A stretch of 64,000 nucleotides of DNA from Pseudolabrys sp. (lineage in GTDB: Bacteria > Pseudomonadota > Alphaproteobacteria > Rhizobiales > Xanthobacteraceae). The stretch is taken from the NCBI GenBank assembly GCA_030655215.1, contig JAURVZ010000020.1, positions 18,858-82,857 on the forward strand. The letters are read 5' to 3'. How positions within the stretch are numbered: position 1 is the first letter of the stretch; each line of letters opens with the position of its first letter. The notes below the pieces were generated by a model. It worked only from the letters and a program-made list of their open reading frames with translations. It did no database searches and was not told the DNA's origin. Below, one piece after another: positions 1 to 9,860 of this stretch. The position numbers and the translations under genes are program-made.

Positions 1-518
1 AAACGCCGCGCCTCGAGATTCTCACTGTCCGGACCGACATGGCGCAAGGCGCCGAGATGAAGTTCAACGACCGGCTTGTCGCCCAGCCAATAAGGCGGCG
101 CCAGCGGGACGAGGGTGCCAATGGCGCGAATGCGGGCGTGACCGGCATGGGCCAGCGGCAGCACGATCATCTCCAGTTCGACAGTCGAGCCGTCGGCGGT
201 GCGGCCGGTCAGGCCGGCCACGGCGCCGATGCGCTCATTGTTCAGCACCGACAGGACCTCGTCGATGGTCTTGCGGCTGGTCTCGTCCCACAAAGCCGGG
301 AAAGCCTCGCCCTTGATCTCGCGGCCGAACACGGCGCAGACCCGGGTGCCGGCAAGACGAAACCGCAAGGTCTCGACGAAATCAGCGGCCAGCATGAAGA
401 CGTCGCCGAGTTCGCGGCGCAGGCCAACCGGATCGATGTCGGCGCGATCGGGCGCCGGGCGCTCGCCGCGCACCATGTCCCAGTAATTGTACAAAGCCCG
501 TGTCGACGTATGTTTCAT
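1..518 (-). CDS. PAS-domain protein (PF07310-like), C-terminus truncated by window edge
   Basis: Minus-strand reading frame from ATG at 518 open to window edge: MKHTSTRALYNYWDMVRGERPAPDRADIDPVGLRRELGDVFMLAADFVETLRFRLAGTRVCAVFGREIKG...; absent from the ORF track because it has no stop in the window. Confidence 0.8.
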   Translation of the reverse strand, partial: MKHTSTRALYNYWDMVRGERPAPDRADIDPVGLRRELGDVFMLAADFVETLRFRLAGTRVCAVFGREIKGEAFPALWDETSRKTIDEVLSVLNNERIGAVAGLTGRTADGSTVELEMIVLPLAHAGHARIRAIGTLVPLAPPYWLGDKPVVELHLGALRHVGPDSENLEARR

Positions 519-741
519 GACGCGCCACCTGTTCCGTCGCGATACGGTGCCGGCGTCTCTTTTGTCCCCGTTCGGGACAACAGCGCCGGCTTTTCGCCGC
601 GATGCCTTCTAGTGAGCAGGGCGTGTGCCGTAGGTGGGCGCTCGGCCTCCGGCGTGGCCGTTAGTGTTAAGATCGGGGCGGTGCTGCTTGCGGACCGGCG
701 GGCAGGGGCGTAAGCGGCGCTCAGTTATTTGGAAGAAATTT

Positions 742-1467
742 GTGAAAAGCGAACCCCTGTTCAACGTCCCCGCCGTCATTGTCGCGCTGATCGCCGTGCT
801 GGCTGTCATCCATGGCGTGCGCGACATGGTGCTCGACCAGGATCAGGACATCTGGGTGCTGCTGCGTTTCGCTTTCTTCCCGGCGCGCTACGATTCATCT
901 GTGGTGCTGGGCGGGCTGTTGCTGGGCGGCGTTGCCGCCGACATCTGGACGTTCTTCAGTTACGCCATGCTGCATGGCAGCTGGATGCATCTCGGGATCA
1001 ACGGTGTCTGGCTGCTCGCCTTCGGCAGCGCCGTGGCGCGGCGTTTCGGCACGACGCGCTTTCTTGCCTTCTTCGCCGTCACGGCAGCGGCGGGTGCGGC
1101 CATGCATCTGTTGACGAATGCCGGCTCGCAGGCGCCGATGATCGGCGCATCGGCATCGATCTCCGGCGCGATGGCGGCGGCGATGCGCTTCGCCTTCCAG
1201 CGCGGCGGTCCACTCGGCGGATTTCGCAGCGGTGACGATGAAGCGTTCCGCGTACCGGCGCTGCCGCTGGTCCAGGTGTTCAGCGATGCGCGGGTGCTCG
1301 CCTTCCTCGCCGTGTGGTTCGGCGTCAATATCCTGTTCGGTCTCGGCTCGCAGTCACTGACCGGCGGCGACGAAGCTGTCGCCTGGCAGGCGCATATCGG
1401 CGGGTTTCTCGCCGGTTTGGTGCTGTTCTCGTGGTTCGATCCGCCTTATCGCGCTGCAGCAACTTAA
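742..1467 (+). CDS. Rhomboid family intramembrane serine protease
   Basis: Multiple TM segments, GASASISG (GxSx) motif and late H (AHIGGFLAG); GTG start at 742 preferred to 634. Confidence 0.85.
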   Translation: MKSEPLFNVPAVIVALIAVLAVIHGVRDMVLDQDQDIWVLLRFAFFPARYDSSVVLGGLLLGGVAADIWTFFSYAMLHGSWMHLGINGVWLLAFGSAVARRFGTTRFLAFFAVTAAAGAAMHLLTNAGSQAPMIGASASISGAMAAAMRFAFQRGGPLGGFRSGDDEAFRVPALPLVQVFSDARVLAFLAVWFGVNILFGLGSQSLTGGDEAVAWQAHIGGFLAGLVLFSWFDPPYRAAAT

Positions 1468-1543
1468 GTGTCGCACCGATAGACCTTGACGGAACCCGAC
1501 CTGCGGCGGAATCGTTGGTTTGGAACTGCCAAGGAGACTCGCG

Positions 1544-1975
1544 ATGAACGTGAAAGCGATTCTGGCTGCCAAGGGCGGCGATATCTACAGCATCGAACCG
1601 AACGCGACGCTCGCTGCGGCGGCCAAGCTTCTCAGCACCCACCGCATCGGCGCCGTCGTGATCCTGGGCGCCGGCGGGCGGCTGGCCGGCATTCTGTCGG
1701 AGCGCGATATTGTCCGCGCCGTGTCGGAATTTGGCGCCGATGCGCTGACCATTCCGGTCGGCCAGGTGATGACGCGCAATGTCATGACCTGCGTCGAGGA
1801 TGACTCCATCGCCGACATCATGGAGCGCATGACCGCCGGCAAATTCCGTCATCTGCCGGTGCTGCTCGATGGCAAGATGATCGGCGTTGTTTCGATCGGC
1901 GACGTGGTCAAGGAACGCGTCGGCGAGATCGAGCACGACGCCGAAGCGCTGCGCGAATATATCCAGACCGCTTAG
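1544..1975 (+). CDS. CBS-domain protein
   Basis: Two CBS repeats (HRIGAVVILGAGGRLAGILSERDIV; FRHLPVLLDGKMIGVVSIGDVV); ATG at 1544. Confidence 0.85.
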   Translation: MNVKAILAAKGGDIYSIEPNATLAAAAKLLSTHRIGAVVILGAGGRLAGILSERDIVRAVSEFGADALTIPVGQVMTRNVMTCVEDDSIADIMERMTAGKFRHLPVLLDGKMIGVVSIGDVVKERVGEIEHDAEALREYIQTA

Positions 1976-1989
1976 AGCAAGCGCCGGGA

Positions 1990-3009
1990 CTATTTCAGCA
2001 TGTAAGGCTGGGATAGTCCCGCCAGCGCTTCGGTAATGCCTTCCATCGATTTCTCCGCCGCCTCGGCGCCGATCTTGATGGCGTCGGCGCCGCGGTGGAA
2101 ATCGAACCAGCCGACTTTTCCAAGCCGCGGCGAGATCAACACATCCGGCGGATCGCCGGCGAGACGCGCGCGCGTGATGCGATCCTGCATGACGTTGAAC
2201 GCTTCCACCATCACTGTCGGAATGCCCGGCCGTCCGCGGCTGCCGAGAAACATCCGGCGCACCGAACGCTCGCCGCTGAAGAACGAACTCAAGCCCTGCG
2301 GCTTCGCCATTTCTGCGGCTTCGGTGTAATCCTCTTCGCTCGATCCATGATCGGCGATGATCGTGCCGCGGCCGAACAGATCGGCGTTCAAGTTCACCGC
2401 AATCACCAGCCGCGCGCCGAGCGCACGCGCCGCCGAGACCGGCACCGGATTGACCAGCGCGCCATCGACCAGCCAGCGGCCGCCGATCTTCACCGGCGGA
2501 AAGATGCCAGGCAACGCATATGAAGCACGCGTCGCATCGGCGAGACGCCCGCGCGTCAGCCAGATTTCGTGGCCGGTGTTGAACTCAGTCGCAATCGCGG
2601 CAAAGCGCATCGGCAGATCTTCGATGCGCGTATCCGCCAACGCCTCAGTCAATTTCGACGCCAGCGGCCCGCCATTGATCAGGCCGGAGCCGGACAGGCT
2701 GATGTCGAGATAGCTGAAAATGCTGCGAACCTTCAGCCCGCGCGCCCAGTCCTCAAGATTGTCCATTTGCTTGGCGGCATAGCAGCCGCCGACAACGGCG
2801 CCGATCGACGTGCCGACAATGACGTCCGGCACGATGCCGTATTTGGCCAAGGTCTGCAGCACGCCGATATGGGCAAAGCCGCGCGCCGCGCCGCCGCCGA
2901 GCGCAAGGCCGATGCTTGGCCGCGTCGCTTCCGGCTTGGCCGGGGCCGTCGTGTCAACCGCCCGGTCATTGCCGGCCTTTGTGCGCGAAAACAGACCTTC
3001 GAATACCAA
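1990..3009 (-). CDS. Patatin-like phospholipase (RssA-like)
   Basis: GGGAARGFAHIGVL, GTSIGAVVGG (GxSxG), DGALVNPVPV. Confidence 0.88.
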   Translation of the reverse strand: MVFEGLFSRTKAGNDRAVDTTAPAKPEATRPSIGLALGGGAARGFAHIGVLQTLAKYGIVPDVIVGTSIGAVVGGCYAAKQMDNLEDWARGLKVRSIFSYLDISLSGSGLINGGPLASKLTEALADTRIEDLPMRFAAIATEFNTGHEIWLTRGRLADATRASYALPGIFPPVKIGGRWLVDGALVNPVPVSAARALGARLVIAVNLNADLFGRGTIIADHGSSEEDYTEAAEMAKPQGLSSFFSGERSVRRMFLGSRGRPGIPTVMVEAFNVMQDRITRARLAGDPPDVLISPRLGKVGWFDFHRGADAIKIGAEAAEKSMEGITEALAGLSQPYMLK

Positions 3010-3176
3010 AATTTCGCTCCCCGTAACGCCCCGTCCTATTCTGGAACCGGCGGCGCTCTCCCCGCAAGACCTTCAATCCAACATGGTGAAACTGCTGACG
3101 GAGTCGTGTGACCTCAAGGTGACAAGTGAAGGTGCGCCCGGGGAATTACCGGAGGGTCAAACGGTATCCCGCTCGC

Positions 3177-3782
3177 TTATTTGGTCGGCCGCTCCATCGC
3201 AAAGACACTGTCGACCTTGGCATATTGGTCATAGCCGCAGCGGGCGATCGGCTGCATCGCCGCCGTATCGAGCAGGCCGTTGACGATGAAGCGGTCATCG
3301 ATATGAACGCCGACCACCTGGCCGAACACCACATGGCAATCGACCGGCTCGCCGTCGAACGTGTTCATCTGCACGACCTTGGTCAGCTTGCATTCCAGCG
3401 CGCAAGGCGAGGCCGCCACGCGCGGTGGCTTGACGATGCGGCACGGCGCGGGCTCAAGCCCCGCACGGATCATTTCATTGATGCCGCGCGCCAAAGGCGC
3501 CGCCGTCGCATTCATCTGCTCGCGCAGATCATAGGTCGCGAGGCTGCACACAAACTCGCCGGTCTCTTCGATGAAGGCGACCGAGTCCTTGTAGTTCTCG
3601 CTGCCGAACATGACGAGGTTCGGCCGGCTGTTGACGCCGTTGAAGAACGAATAGGGCGCGAGATTGATCTCGCCCTTGGCGCTCATGGATGTGATCCAGC
3701 CGATCGGCCGCGGCGCAACGATCGCCTTGAACGGATCGTAGGGCAGCAAAGTGCGGTCGCGCGTCTCGGGTTCATAGAACAT
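3177..3782 (-). CDS. Flavin reductase-like / flavoredoxin family protein
   Basis: FKAIVAPRPIGWITSMSAKGEINLAPYSFFNGVNSRPNLVMF typical of the flavin reductase-like domain. Confidence 0.8.
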   Translation of the reverse strand: MFYEPETRDRTLLPYDPFKAIVAPRPIGWITSMSAKGEINLAPYSFFNGVNSRPNLVMFGSENYKDSVAFIEETGEFVCSLATYDLREQMNATAAPLARGINEMIRAGLEPAPCRIVKPPRVAASPCALECKLTKVVQMNTFDGEPVDCHVVFGQVVGVHIDDRFIVNGLLDTAAMQPIARCGYDQYAKVDSVFAMERPTK

Positions 3783-3787
3783 CGAAG

Positions 3788-4354
3788 CTACTTTCCGTAA
3801 TGCGTAACGATAGTGTCCAGCTTCGGCCGCTCGCGATCTTCCGGCGGCCGCATCGGCGTACCGATATGGACGTAACCGGCGAGGCGCTCCTCAGCCGACA
3901 ATCCCAAAGCATCCAGCACAGCGCGATCATAGGCATACCATTCGGTCAGCCAGCTCGCGGCGTAGCCAAGCGCATGCGCGGCCATCACCAGCGACATCGC
4001 CGACGCGCCGGCCGACATTGTCTGCTCCCATTCAGGGATCTTGGCATGCGGCGCGGCGCGGCTGACGACGGCGATCACCAAAGGCGCGCGCACCAGGCGA
4101 TTGCGTTCGAACTCGATCTGATCCGGCGTCGCATCGGCGCGGTTCGCCTGAAACACTTTGGCGATGCTCTCGCCGAATGCGCGGCGCGCATCGCCTTCAA
4201 AGACAATGAAGCGCCACGGCGCCAGCTTGCCGTGATCCGGCACGCGCGATGCGACCGTCAGCATGGTTTCGATCTCGGCCGCTGACGGGGCTGGGCCGGT
4301 CATTTCCATCGGCTTGACGGAACGGCGTGTTTTGAGAAGGTCTAAAGCGGACAT
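3788..4354 (-). CDS. Nitroreductase family protein
   Basis: LLKTRRSVKPM...SRVPDHGKLAPWRFIVFEG; ORF extends to 4546 but ATG at 4354 (MSALDLLKTRRS) fits the family. Confidence 0.85.
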   Translation of the reverse strand: MSALDLLKTRRSVKPMEMTGPAPSAAEIETMLTVASRVPDHGKLAPWRFIVFEGDARRAFGESIAKVFQANRADATPDQIEFERNRLVRAPLVIAVVSRAAPHAKIPEWEQTMSAGASAMSLVMAAHALGYAASWLTEWYAYDRAVLDALGLSAEERLAGYVHIGTPMRPPEDRERPKLDTIVTHYGK

Positions 4355-4420
4355 GAGGGCCTCGTCGTTTGATGACGGGCGATACCACAGTCGCTGGGTT
4401 GGAGCGAAGCGAAACGCTCT

Positions 4421-4566
4421 TTCTTTACCTCCCCCCTTGCGGGGGAGGTCGATCGTCGTCGCCGTCAGGCGAGGACGATCGGGAGGGGGGTAAGCCGCAT
4501 GGATTTGAATGTGCTGTTTACCCCCCTCCCTAACCCTCCCCCGCAAGGGGGGAGGGAATAGAAAGA
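4421..4566. repeat. Nested palindromic intergenic repeat
   Basis: Outer arms TTCTTTACCTCCCCCCTTGCGGGGGAGG / CCTCCCCCGCAAGGGGGGAGGGAATAGAAAGAA and inner GGGAGGGGGGTAA / TTACCCCCCTCCC, between two minus-strand genes. Confidence 0.8.
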
Positions 4567-4582
4567 ACGGCGGCGCCTCAAG

Positions 4583-5206
4583 CTACGCACTCACCGCCGC
4601 ACGCGCTTTCGTCTTCGCCTTCGGCGCTTGCTGCGCATAGGCCGCGATCATCGCTTCGCCAATGGCGATCAGATGCGCGCTCGGGCCGGCGGCGCCGATG
4701 CTCTGGCTGCTCACTTGAGCGCCTTCGAGCAACAGCCACAATGAGTCAGCCAGCAACTCGGCCTTGGCGATACCGGCCTCGCGGCACAGTTTGGCCAGCG
4801 CGTTGCGGTGCGCCGTCTTGCATTCTTCAATGACATGGCGGGCAGGGTGATCGGTCTCGGCCAGTTCAACTGCGGCATTGGCCATGTCGCAGCCGCGGCT
4901 GTCGCCGACAACGCATTCGGCCGCTTCACGCAGCCAGACATGGAGCTGGGCCAGCGGGTCGCCGGGGTGGGCAGATTCCAGGTCGATCCAGATCTGGTCG
5001 CCCTCGAGCGCAACGTCGCGCATGCAGGCGACGATCAAATCGTCCTTGGAGCCGAAATGGCGGTAAAGGGTCATTTTGTTGGTGCCGGCCTGTTCGGCAA
5101 TGGCGTCGACGCCGACGCCGCGCACCCCATGGCGGCGGAAAAGCTCCCGCGCCGTCCTGATAATACGTTCGCGGGGCCTCAATGGCCCGCTGTCGTCCGT
5201 TTCCAT
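4583..5206 (-). CDS. TetR family transcriptional regulator
   Basis: RERIIRTARELFRRHGVRGVGVDAIAEQAGTNKMTLYRHFGSKDDL; divergent to RND efflux genes. Confidence 0.9.
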   Translation of the reverse strand: METDDSGPLRPRERIIRTARELFRRHGVRGVGVDAIAEQAGTNKMTLYRHFGSKDDLIVACMRDVALEGDQIWIDLESAHPGDPLAQLHVWLREAAECVVGDSRGCDMANAAVELAETDHPARHVIEECKTAHRNALAKLCREAGIAKAELLADSLWLLLEGAQVSSQSIGAAGPSAHLIAIGEAMIAAYAQQAPKAKTKARAAVSA

Positions 5207-5251
5207 GTTCGCTCCCTCCAGCGCCCCGAAAACTATTCAACGAAATGCCAC

Positions 5252-5302
5252 TTGACTGGACGTTACCGGTCTGTAACATTGCCCCTGTTACTTACCGGTA
5301 AC
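5252..5302 (+). promoter_or_regulatory. Predicted promoter with two TetR-type operators
   Basis: Two GTTAC-N6-GTAAC palindromes (5262-5277, 5287-5302) overlapping a TTGACT-N16-TAACAT promoter-like sequence. Confidence 0.6.
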
Positions 5303-5420
5303 ACCTGTTTATTTGGCCGTCAAGCGGCGATGCGTCAGGTACCGGCAGAGACCATTTAAGGGCGGCGGCTATGAAACGTTCCAACCGTAATGCGCGGCGC
5401 TTCAGCGCGGGGGCGCAGCA

Positions 5421-8400
5421 ATGATCAATTTTTTCATCACGCGGCCGATCTTTGCCTCGACCATTGCCATCATCATGATGATGGCGGGAACGATTTGTTA
5501 TTTCCTGTTGCCGGTTGCGCAATTCCCGGACATCACGCCGCCGCAGGTTGTAGTCAGCGCCGTCTATCCCGGCGCCAGCGCGCAGGTCGTTGCCGATACG
5601 GTGACGACGCCGCTCGAGCAGCAGATCAACGGCGTGCAGGGCATGACCTACATGTCGTCGTCGTCATCGAATGACGGCTCGGCCAACATCACTGTCACCT
5701 TTGAAGTCGGTTATCCGCTCAGCATCGCCGCGGTCGACGTTCAGAACCGCGTCTCGCAAGCGGCGTCATCGCTGCCGGCGATCGTCAACCAGGGCGGCGT
5801 GACGATCAAGAAGCAGAATCCGAACTTCGTGCTGATCGTCAATCTGACCTCGCCGGATGGCTCGGTCGATCCGGTCGCGCTGTCGAACTACGCTTACTTG
5901 CAGATCGTCGATCCGGTGAAGCGCCTTGAAGGCGTCGGCGACGTGCAGATTTTCGGCGAGCGCCGCTATTCGATGCGCATCTGGCTCGATCCGGACAAGC
6001 TCGCCAATCTCGGCATTACCGCTGTCGATGTGCAGCAGGCTGTCGAAGAGCAGAACGTGCAGGTCGCGGCCGGCAAGATCGGCCAGTCGCCGGCGCCGGC
6101 GGGGACGCCGTTTGAAATGCAGGTCAACGCCATTGGCCGTCTGAGCGATCCGGCGCAGTTCGGCGATATTGTCGTGCGCGCCAATTCCGCTGCCGGTTCG
6201 GTGGTGCGTTTACGCGACGTCGCGCGTATCGAACTCGGCGCGCTGCAATATGCTTCGACCGCCTTCTTCGGCAAGGATCCGACGGTGGTGCTCGCCGTGT
6301 TTCAGATGCCGGGCTCGAACGCGCTGCAATTGCAGGAACGCGTCAAGACCAAGATGGACGAATTGCAGAAGCGATTCCCCAAGGGCGTCGAATACGCGAT
6401 GCATTACGACACGACGCGCTTCGTCTCGGCGGCCATGCATGACGTCGTCGTGACCCTGGGCGAGGCGCTCTTCCTCGTCGTGCTCGTCGTCTTCATCTTT
6501 CTGCAAAGCTGGCGCGCCACCATCATTCCGACCATCGCCATTCCGGTGTCGCTGATCGCGACACTCGCAGTCATGCAGATGTTCGGCTTCTCGCTGAACA
6601 TGCTCAGCCTGCTCGGCATGGTGCTGGCGATCGGCCTCGTGGTCGATGACGCCATTGTCGTCGTTGAAAACGTCGAGCGGCAACTCGAGAAGGGCCTGCC
6701 GCCTTTAGAAGCCACACGCGTGGCGATGAAAGAAGTGACCGGCCCGATCATCGCGACAACAGCCGTTCTGATGGCCGTGTTCATTCCGGTTGCCTTCATC
6801 CCCGGCGTTTCGGGCAGCATGTACAATCAGTTCGCGCTGACGGTGGCGATTTCGGTCGGCATCTCCGCGTTCAATTCGCTGACACTGTCGCCGGCGCTCA
6901 GCGCCGCCTTCCTGCGGCATCGCGGCGAGACGACGTTCAAGCCGTTCCGCTGGTTCAACAACGGCTTCCTCTGGCTGTCGGACCGCTATGAGAACAGCGT
7001 GCGCACGCTGGTGCGCTGGCGCTGGGCCATGCTCGGCATGTTCGTCGCCTTCATGGGCGCGACCTATCTGATTTCGACGCGCGTGCCGTCGACCTTCCTG
7101 CCGGTCGAAGATCAGGGCTACTTCTTCGTCGTCATCCAGTTGCCGGACGGTGCCTCGCTTGAGCGTACCGATGCGGTCGCGGGCAAGGTGCGTGATCTGT
7201 TGCAGGGCACGCCGGGCGTCGAGATCGTCGGCTCCATCAGCGGTCTCAACTTCCTGACCAATGCCGCGCAGTCGAACTCGGCGGTCGAGTTCGCCATTCT
7301 CAAGCCCTGGGATCAGCGGCCACCGGAGCAGGGGGCGTCAAAGATCGTCGCAGACGTGCGCATGAAACTGCTCGGCATTCCGGAAGCCTTCGTTCTGAGC
7401 TTCGATCCGCCGTCGATTCCGGGTCTGGGCGCCACCGGCGGTTTCGAATTTCAGTTGCAGGATCTGGCCGGCCGCGGCAGCGTTGCGCTCAACGATGTGG
7501 CGCAGGCTTTGATCGCGGAAGCGCGCAAGCAGCCGGAGATCAATCCGCAGCAGCTCTTCACCTCGTTCAGCACGTCGACGCCGCAGTTCAACTATGACCT
7601 CGACCGCAACAAGGCGAAGCTGCTCGGCCTGAATCTGCCGGACGTGTTCAAGACGCTGCAGATCTATCTCGGCTCGCTCTACGTCAACGACTTCAACCTG
7701 TACGGCCGCACCTTCCGCGTCACCATGCAGGCGGACGAGAAGGCGCGCGCGGCGGCGGGCGATCTGTCGAGGCTCTATGTGCGCAACGCGACAGGCGGCA
7801 TGGTGCCGCTGAGCACGCTCGGCCAGTTGAAGCCGATCGTCGGCCCGGAGACAGTGCCGCATTATAACAACTATCCGTCGGCGCTGATCAATGGCGGCGC
7901 GGCGCCGGGCTACAGTTCGGGGCAGGCGGTCAAGGCCATGGAGCGGGCTGCCGCGGCGACGCTGCCGCGTGACTTCGGCTTCGAGTGGACCGGCATCACC
8001 TTCCAGGAACTGAAAGCCGGTTCGGTCGCGACCATCGTGTTCGGGATGGCGATGTTCTTCGTCTTCCTGATTCTGGCGGCGCAGTACGAGAGCTGGTCCA
8101 TGCCGTTCATGGTCATCCTCGCCGTGCCGCTGGCTTTGTTCGGCGCATTGCTGGCGCTGTGGGTGCGTGGCCTGCAGATCGACGTTTACTCGCAGATCGG
8201 CTTCGTCATGCTGATCGGTCTCGCGGCGAAGAACGCCATTCTGATCATCGAGTTCGCCAAACGGCGGCGCGAAGAAGGCCTCGGTATTGTCGAGGCGGCG
8301 ATGGATGCCGCAAGGCTGCGGTTGCGGCCGATCCTGATGACCGCCTTCGCCTTCATCCTCGGCGTCGTGCCGCTGGTGATCGCGACCGGCGCCGGTGCGG

Positions 8401-8570
8401 CGAGCCGTCAATCGCTTGGCACCACGGTGTTCGGCGGCATGTTGGCCGCCACCATCCTGACATTGGTTTTTGTGCCGGTGTTCTACGTCGTCATCGAGCG
8501 GTGGCGCGAACGCGGCGAAGCCAAGAAAGCACATGCACATACGCACGCGGTTATCGAGCCGGCTGAATAA
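5421..8570 (+). CDS. RND multidrug efflux transporter, permease subunit
   Basis: 1049 aa; MINFFITRPIFASTIAIIMMMAG, GLVVDDAIVVVENVER, GLAAKNAILIIEFAK. Confidence 0.95.
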   Translation: MINFFITRPIFASTIAIIMMMAGTICYFLLPVAQFPDITPPQVVVSAVYPGASAQVVADTVTTPLEQQINGVQGMTYMSSSSSNDGSANITVTFEVGYPLSIAAVDVQNRVSQAASSLPAIVNQGGVTIKKQNPNFVLIVNLTSPDGSVDPVALSNYAYLQIVDPVKRLEGVGDVQIFGERRYSMRIWLDPDKLANLGITAVDVQQAVEEQNVQVAAGKIGQSPAPAGTPFEMQVNAIGRLSDPAQFGDIVVRANSAAGSVVRLRDVARIELGALQYASTAFFGKDPTVVLAVFQMPGSNALQLQERVKTKMDELQKRFPKGVEYAMHYDTTRFVSAAMHDVVVTLGEALFLVVLVVFIFLQSWRATIIPTIAIPVSLIATLAVMQMFGFSLNMLSLLGMVLAIGLVVDDAIVVVENVERQLEKGLPPLEATRVAMKEVTGPIIATTAVLMAVFIPVAFIPGVSGSMYNQFALTVAISVGISAFNSLTLSPALSAAFLRHRGETTFKPFRWFNNGFLWLSDRYENSVRTLVRWRWAMLGMFVAFMGATYLISTRVPSTFLPVEDQGYFFVVIQLPDGASLERTDAVAGKVRDLLQGTPGVEIVGSISGLNFLTNAAQSNSAVEFAILKPWDQRPPEQGASKIVADVRMKLLGIPEAFVLSFDPPSIPGLGATGGFEFQLQDLAGRGSVALNDVAQALIAEARKQPEINPQQLFTSFSTSTPQFNYDLDRNKAKLLGLNLPDVFKTLQIYLGSLYVNDFNLYGRTFRVTMQADEKARAAAGDLSRLYVRNATGGMVPLSTLGQLKPIVGPETVPHYNNYPSALINGGAAPGYSSGQAVKAMERAAAATLPRDFGFEWTGITFQELKAGSVATIVFGMAMFFVFLILAAQYESWSMPFMVILAVPLALFGALLALWVRGLQIDVYSQIGFVMLIGLAAKNAILIIEFAKRRREEGLGIVEAAMDAARLRLRPILMTAFAFILGVVPLVIATGAGAASRQSLGTTVFGGMLAATILTLVFVPVFYVVIERWRERGEAKKAHAHTHAVIEPAE

Positions 8571-8586
8571 AGTGGGAAATGGACAG

Positions 8587-9717
8587 ATGTCAAAAGTGAA
8601 ACTCAGTATAGCTCTGGTTGGCGCGGTTGTTGTCATTGCCGCCGCCGTCGGTTTTCAGCGTGGCTACTTCAGTGAGCCGGCAAAGGCCGCGACCGGCGGT
8701 CCAGGCGCCTTCGCCATGCCGGTGCCGGTGACTAAGGTCGCGAAGAAGACGATCCCGATCTATCTCGACTACGCGGCGCGCACCGAAGCGATCCGCAACA
8801 TCGCGCTGCAGGCGAAGGTGCCCGGCTATGTGCTGAAGCAGCATGTCGAGGACGGTAAGGACGTGAAGGAGGGCGATCTCCTCTACACGATCGATCCGCG
8901 CGATTATCAGGCGGCGCTCGATTCAGCCAAGGCGACGTTGCAGCGTGACACGGCCGGCCTCGATTACGCCAAGGGCAATGTCGAGCGCGGTACGTCGCTG
9001 GCCTCAAGCGGCTATCTCGACAAGAACACGTTCGAGCAGCGCACCAGCAATCTGAAGCAGTCCGAAGCCGGCATCGCCATTGCCCAGGCGGCGGTGAAGT
9101 CGGCCGAGATCAATCTGAGCTACACCGAAATCCGGGCGCCGTTCTCCGGCCGGCTTGGCCGCAATCAGGCCTCGGTCGGCACCTTGCTGACGCCCGGCAG
9201 TTCGACGCTGAACACGCTGGTGCAGCTCGATCCGATCTATGTGACGTTCAATCCGAGCGAGACTGACCTTGCGGTCATCGAGCAGGCGCGGGCGAAGGGC
9301 AAAGTCAGCGCTGAGGTGCTTCTGCCCGGCGAGGGCAATGCCCATTACAAGGGCGAGCTGACCTTCGTCGACAACACCGTCGACCGTGCGACCGGCACCA
9401 TTGTCGCGCGTGCGACCATCGCCAATGCCGAGCGCATGCTGTTGCCGGGCCAATATGCCCGCATCCGCCTCGCGGTCGGTGAGAAGGCCGATGCGCTGGT
9501 CGCGCCGCAGGCGGCGGTCGGGTCCGGCCAGCTCGGCAAATACCTCTACGTCGTCGACAAGGATAACAAGGCCGAGATGCGCCTTGTGTCCCTCGGGCCC
9601 ACCGATGGCAGCGATGTCGCCGTCGAGAAGGGCGTCGCCGAGGGCGACTCGATTATCAGCGGTAATCTTCAGAAAATCGGTCCCGGCTCGCCCGTCGCGC
9701 CGTTACCGCCGAAGTAA
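8587..9717 (+). CDS. RND efflux periplasmic adaptor (membrane fusion protein)
   Basis: N-terminal signal, VPVTKVAKKTIPIYLDYAARTEAIRNIALQAKVPGYV, YTEIRAPFSGRLGRNQASVGTLLTPGS. Confidence 0.92.
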   Translation: MSKVKLSIALVGAVVVIAAAVGFQRGYFSEPAKAATGGPGAFAMPVPVTKVAKKTIPIYLDYAARTEAIRNIALQAKVPGYVLKQHVEDGKDVKEGDLLYTIDPRDYQAALDSAKATLQRDTAGLDYAKGNVERGTSLASSGYLDKNTFEQRTSNLKQSEAGIAIAQAAVKSAEINLSYTEIRAPFSGRLGRNQASVGTLLTPGSSTLNTLVQLDPIYVTFNPSETDLAVIEQARAKGKVSAEVLLPGEGNAHYKGELTFVDNTVDRATGTIVARATIANAERMLLPGQYARIRLAVGEKADALVAPQAAVGSGQLGKYLYVVDKDNKAEMRLVSLGPTDGSDVAVEKGVAEGDSIISGNLQKIGPGSPVAPLPPK

Positions 9718-9860
9718 GCAATGTCGGCTGCGTTAAGCCGTAGCCGCCGTAGCTACCGTTGATAAACCCCGCGCCGACAGCCCCCTCGGCGCGGGGCATT
9801 TTCTTCAAGCATTTCAAGTGGCTTGAAATCGCCGCGATTTAGGCCGAAAACGCTGCCGAC

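Noticed and set aside
39-713. 224-aa plus ORF
   Set aside because: Antisense to a clear PAS-domain protein on the minus strand (1-518).
7338-8636. 432-aa minus ORF
   Set aside because: Antisense to the RND permease; His/Arg/Gln-rich shadow frame caused by GC-biased third positions.
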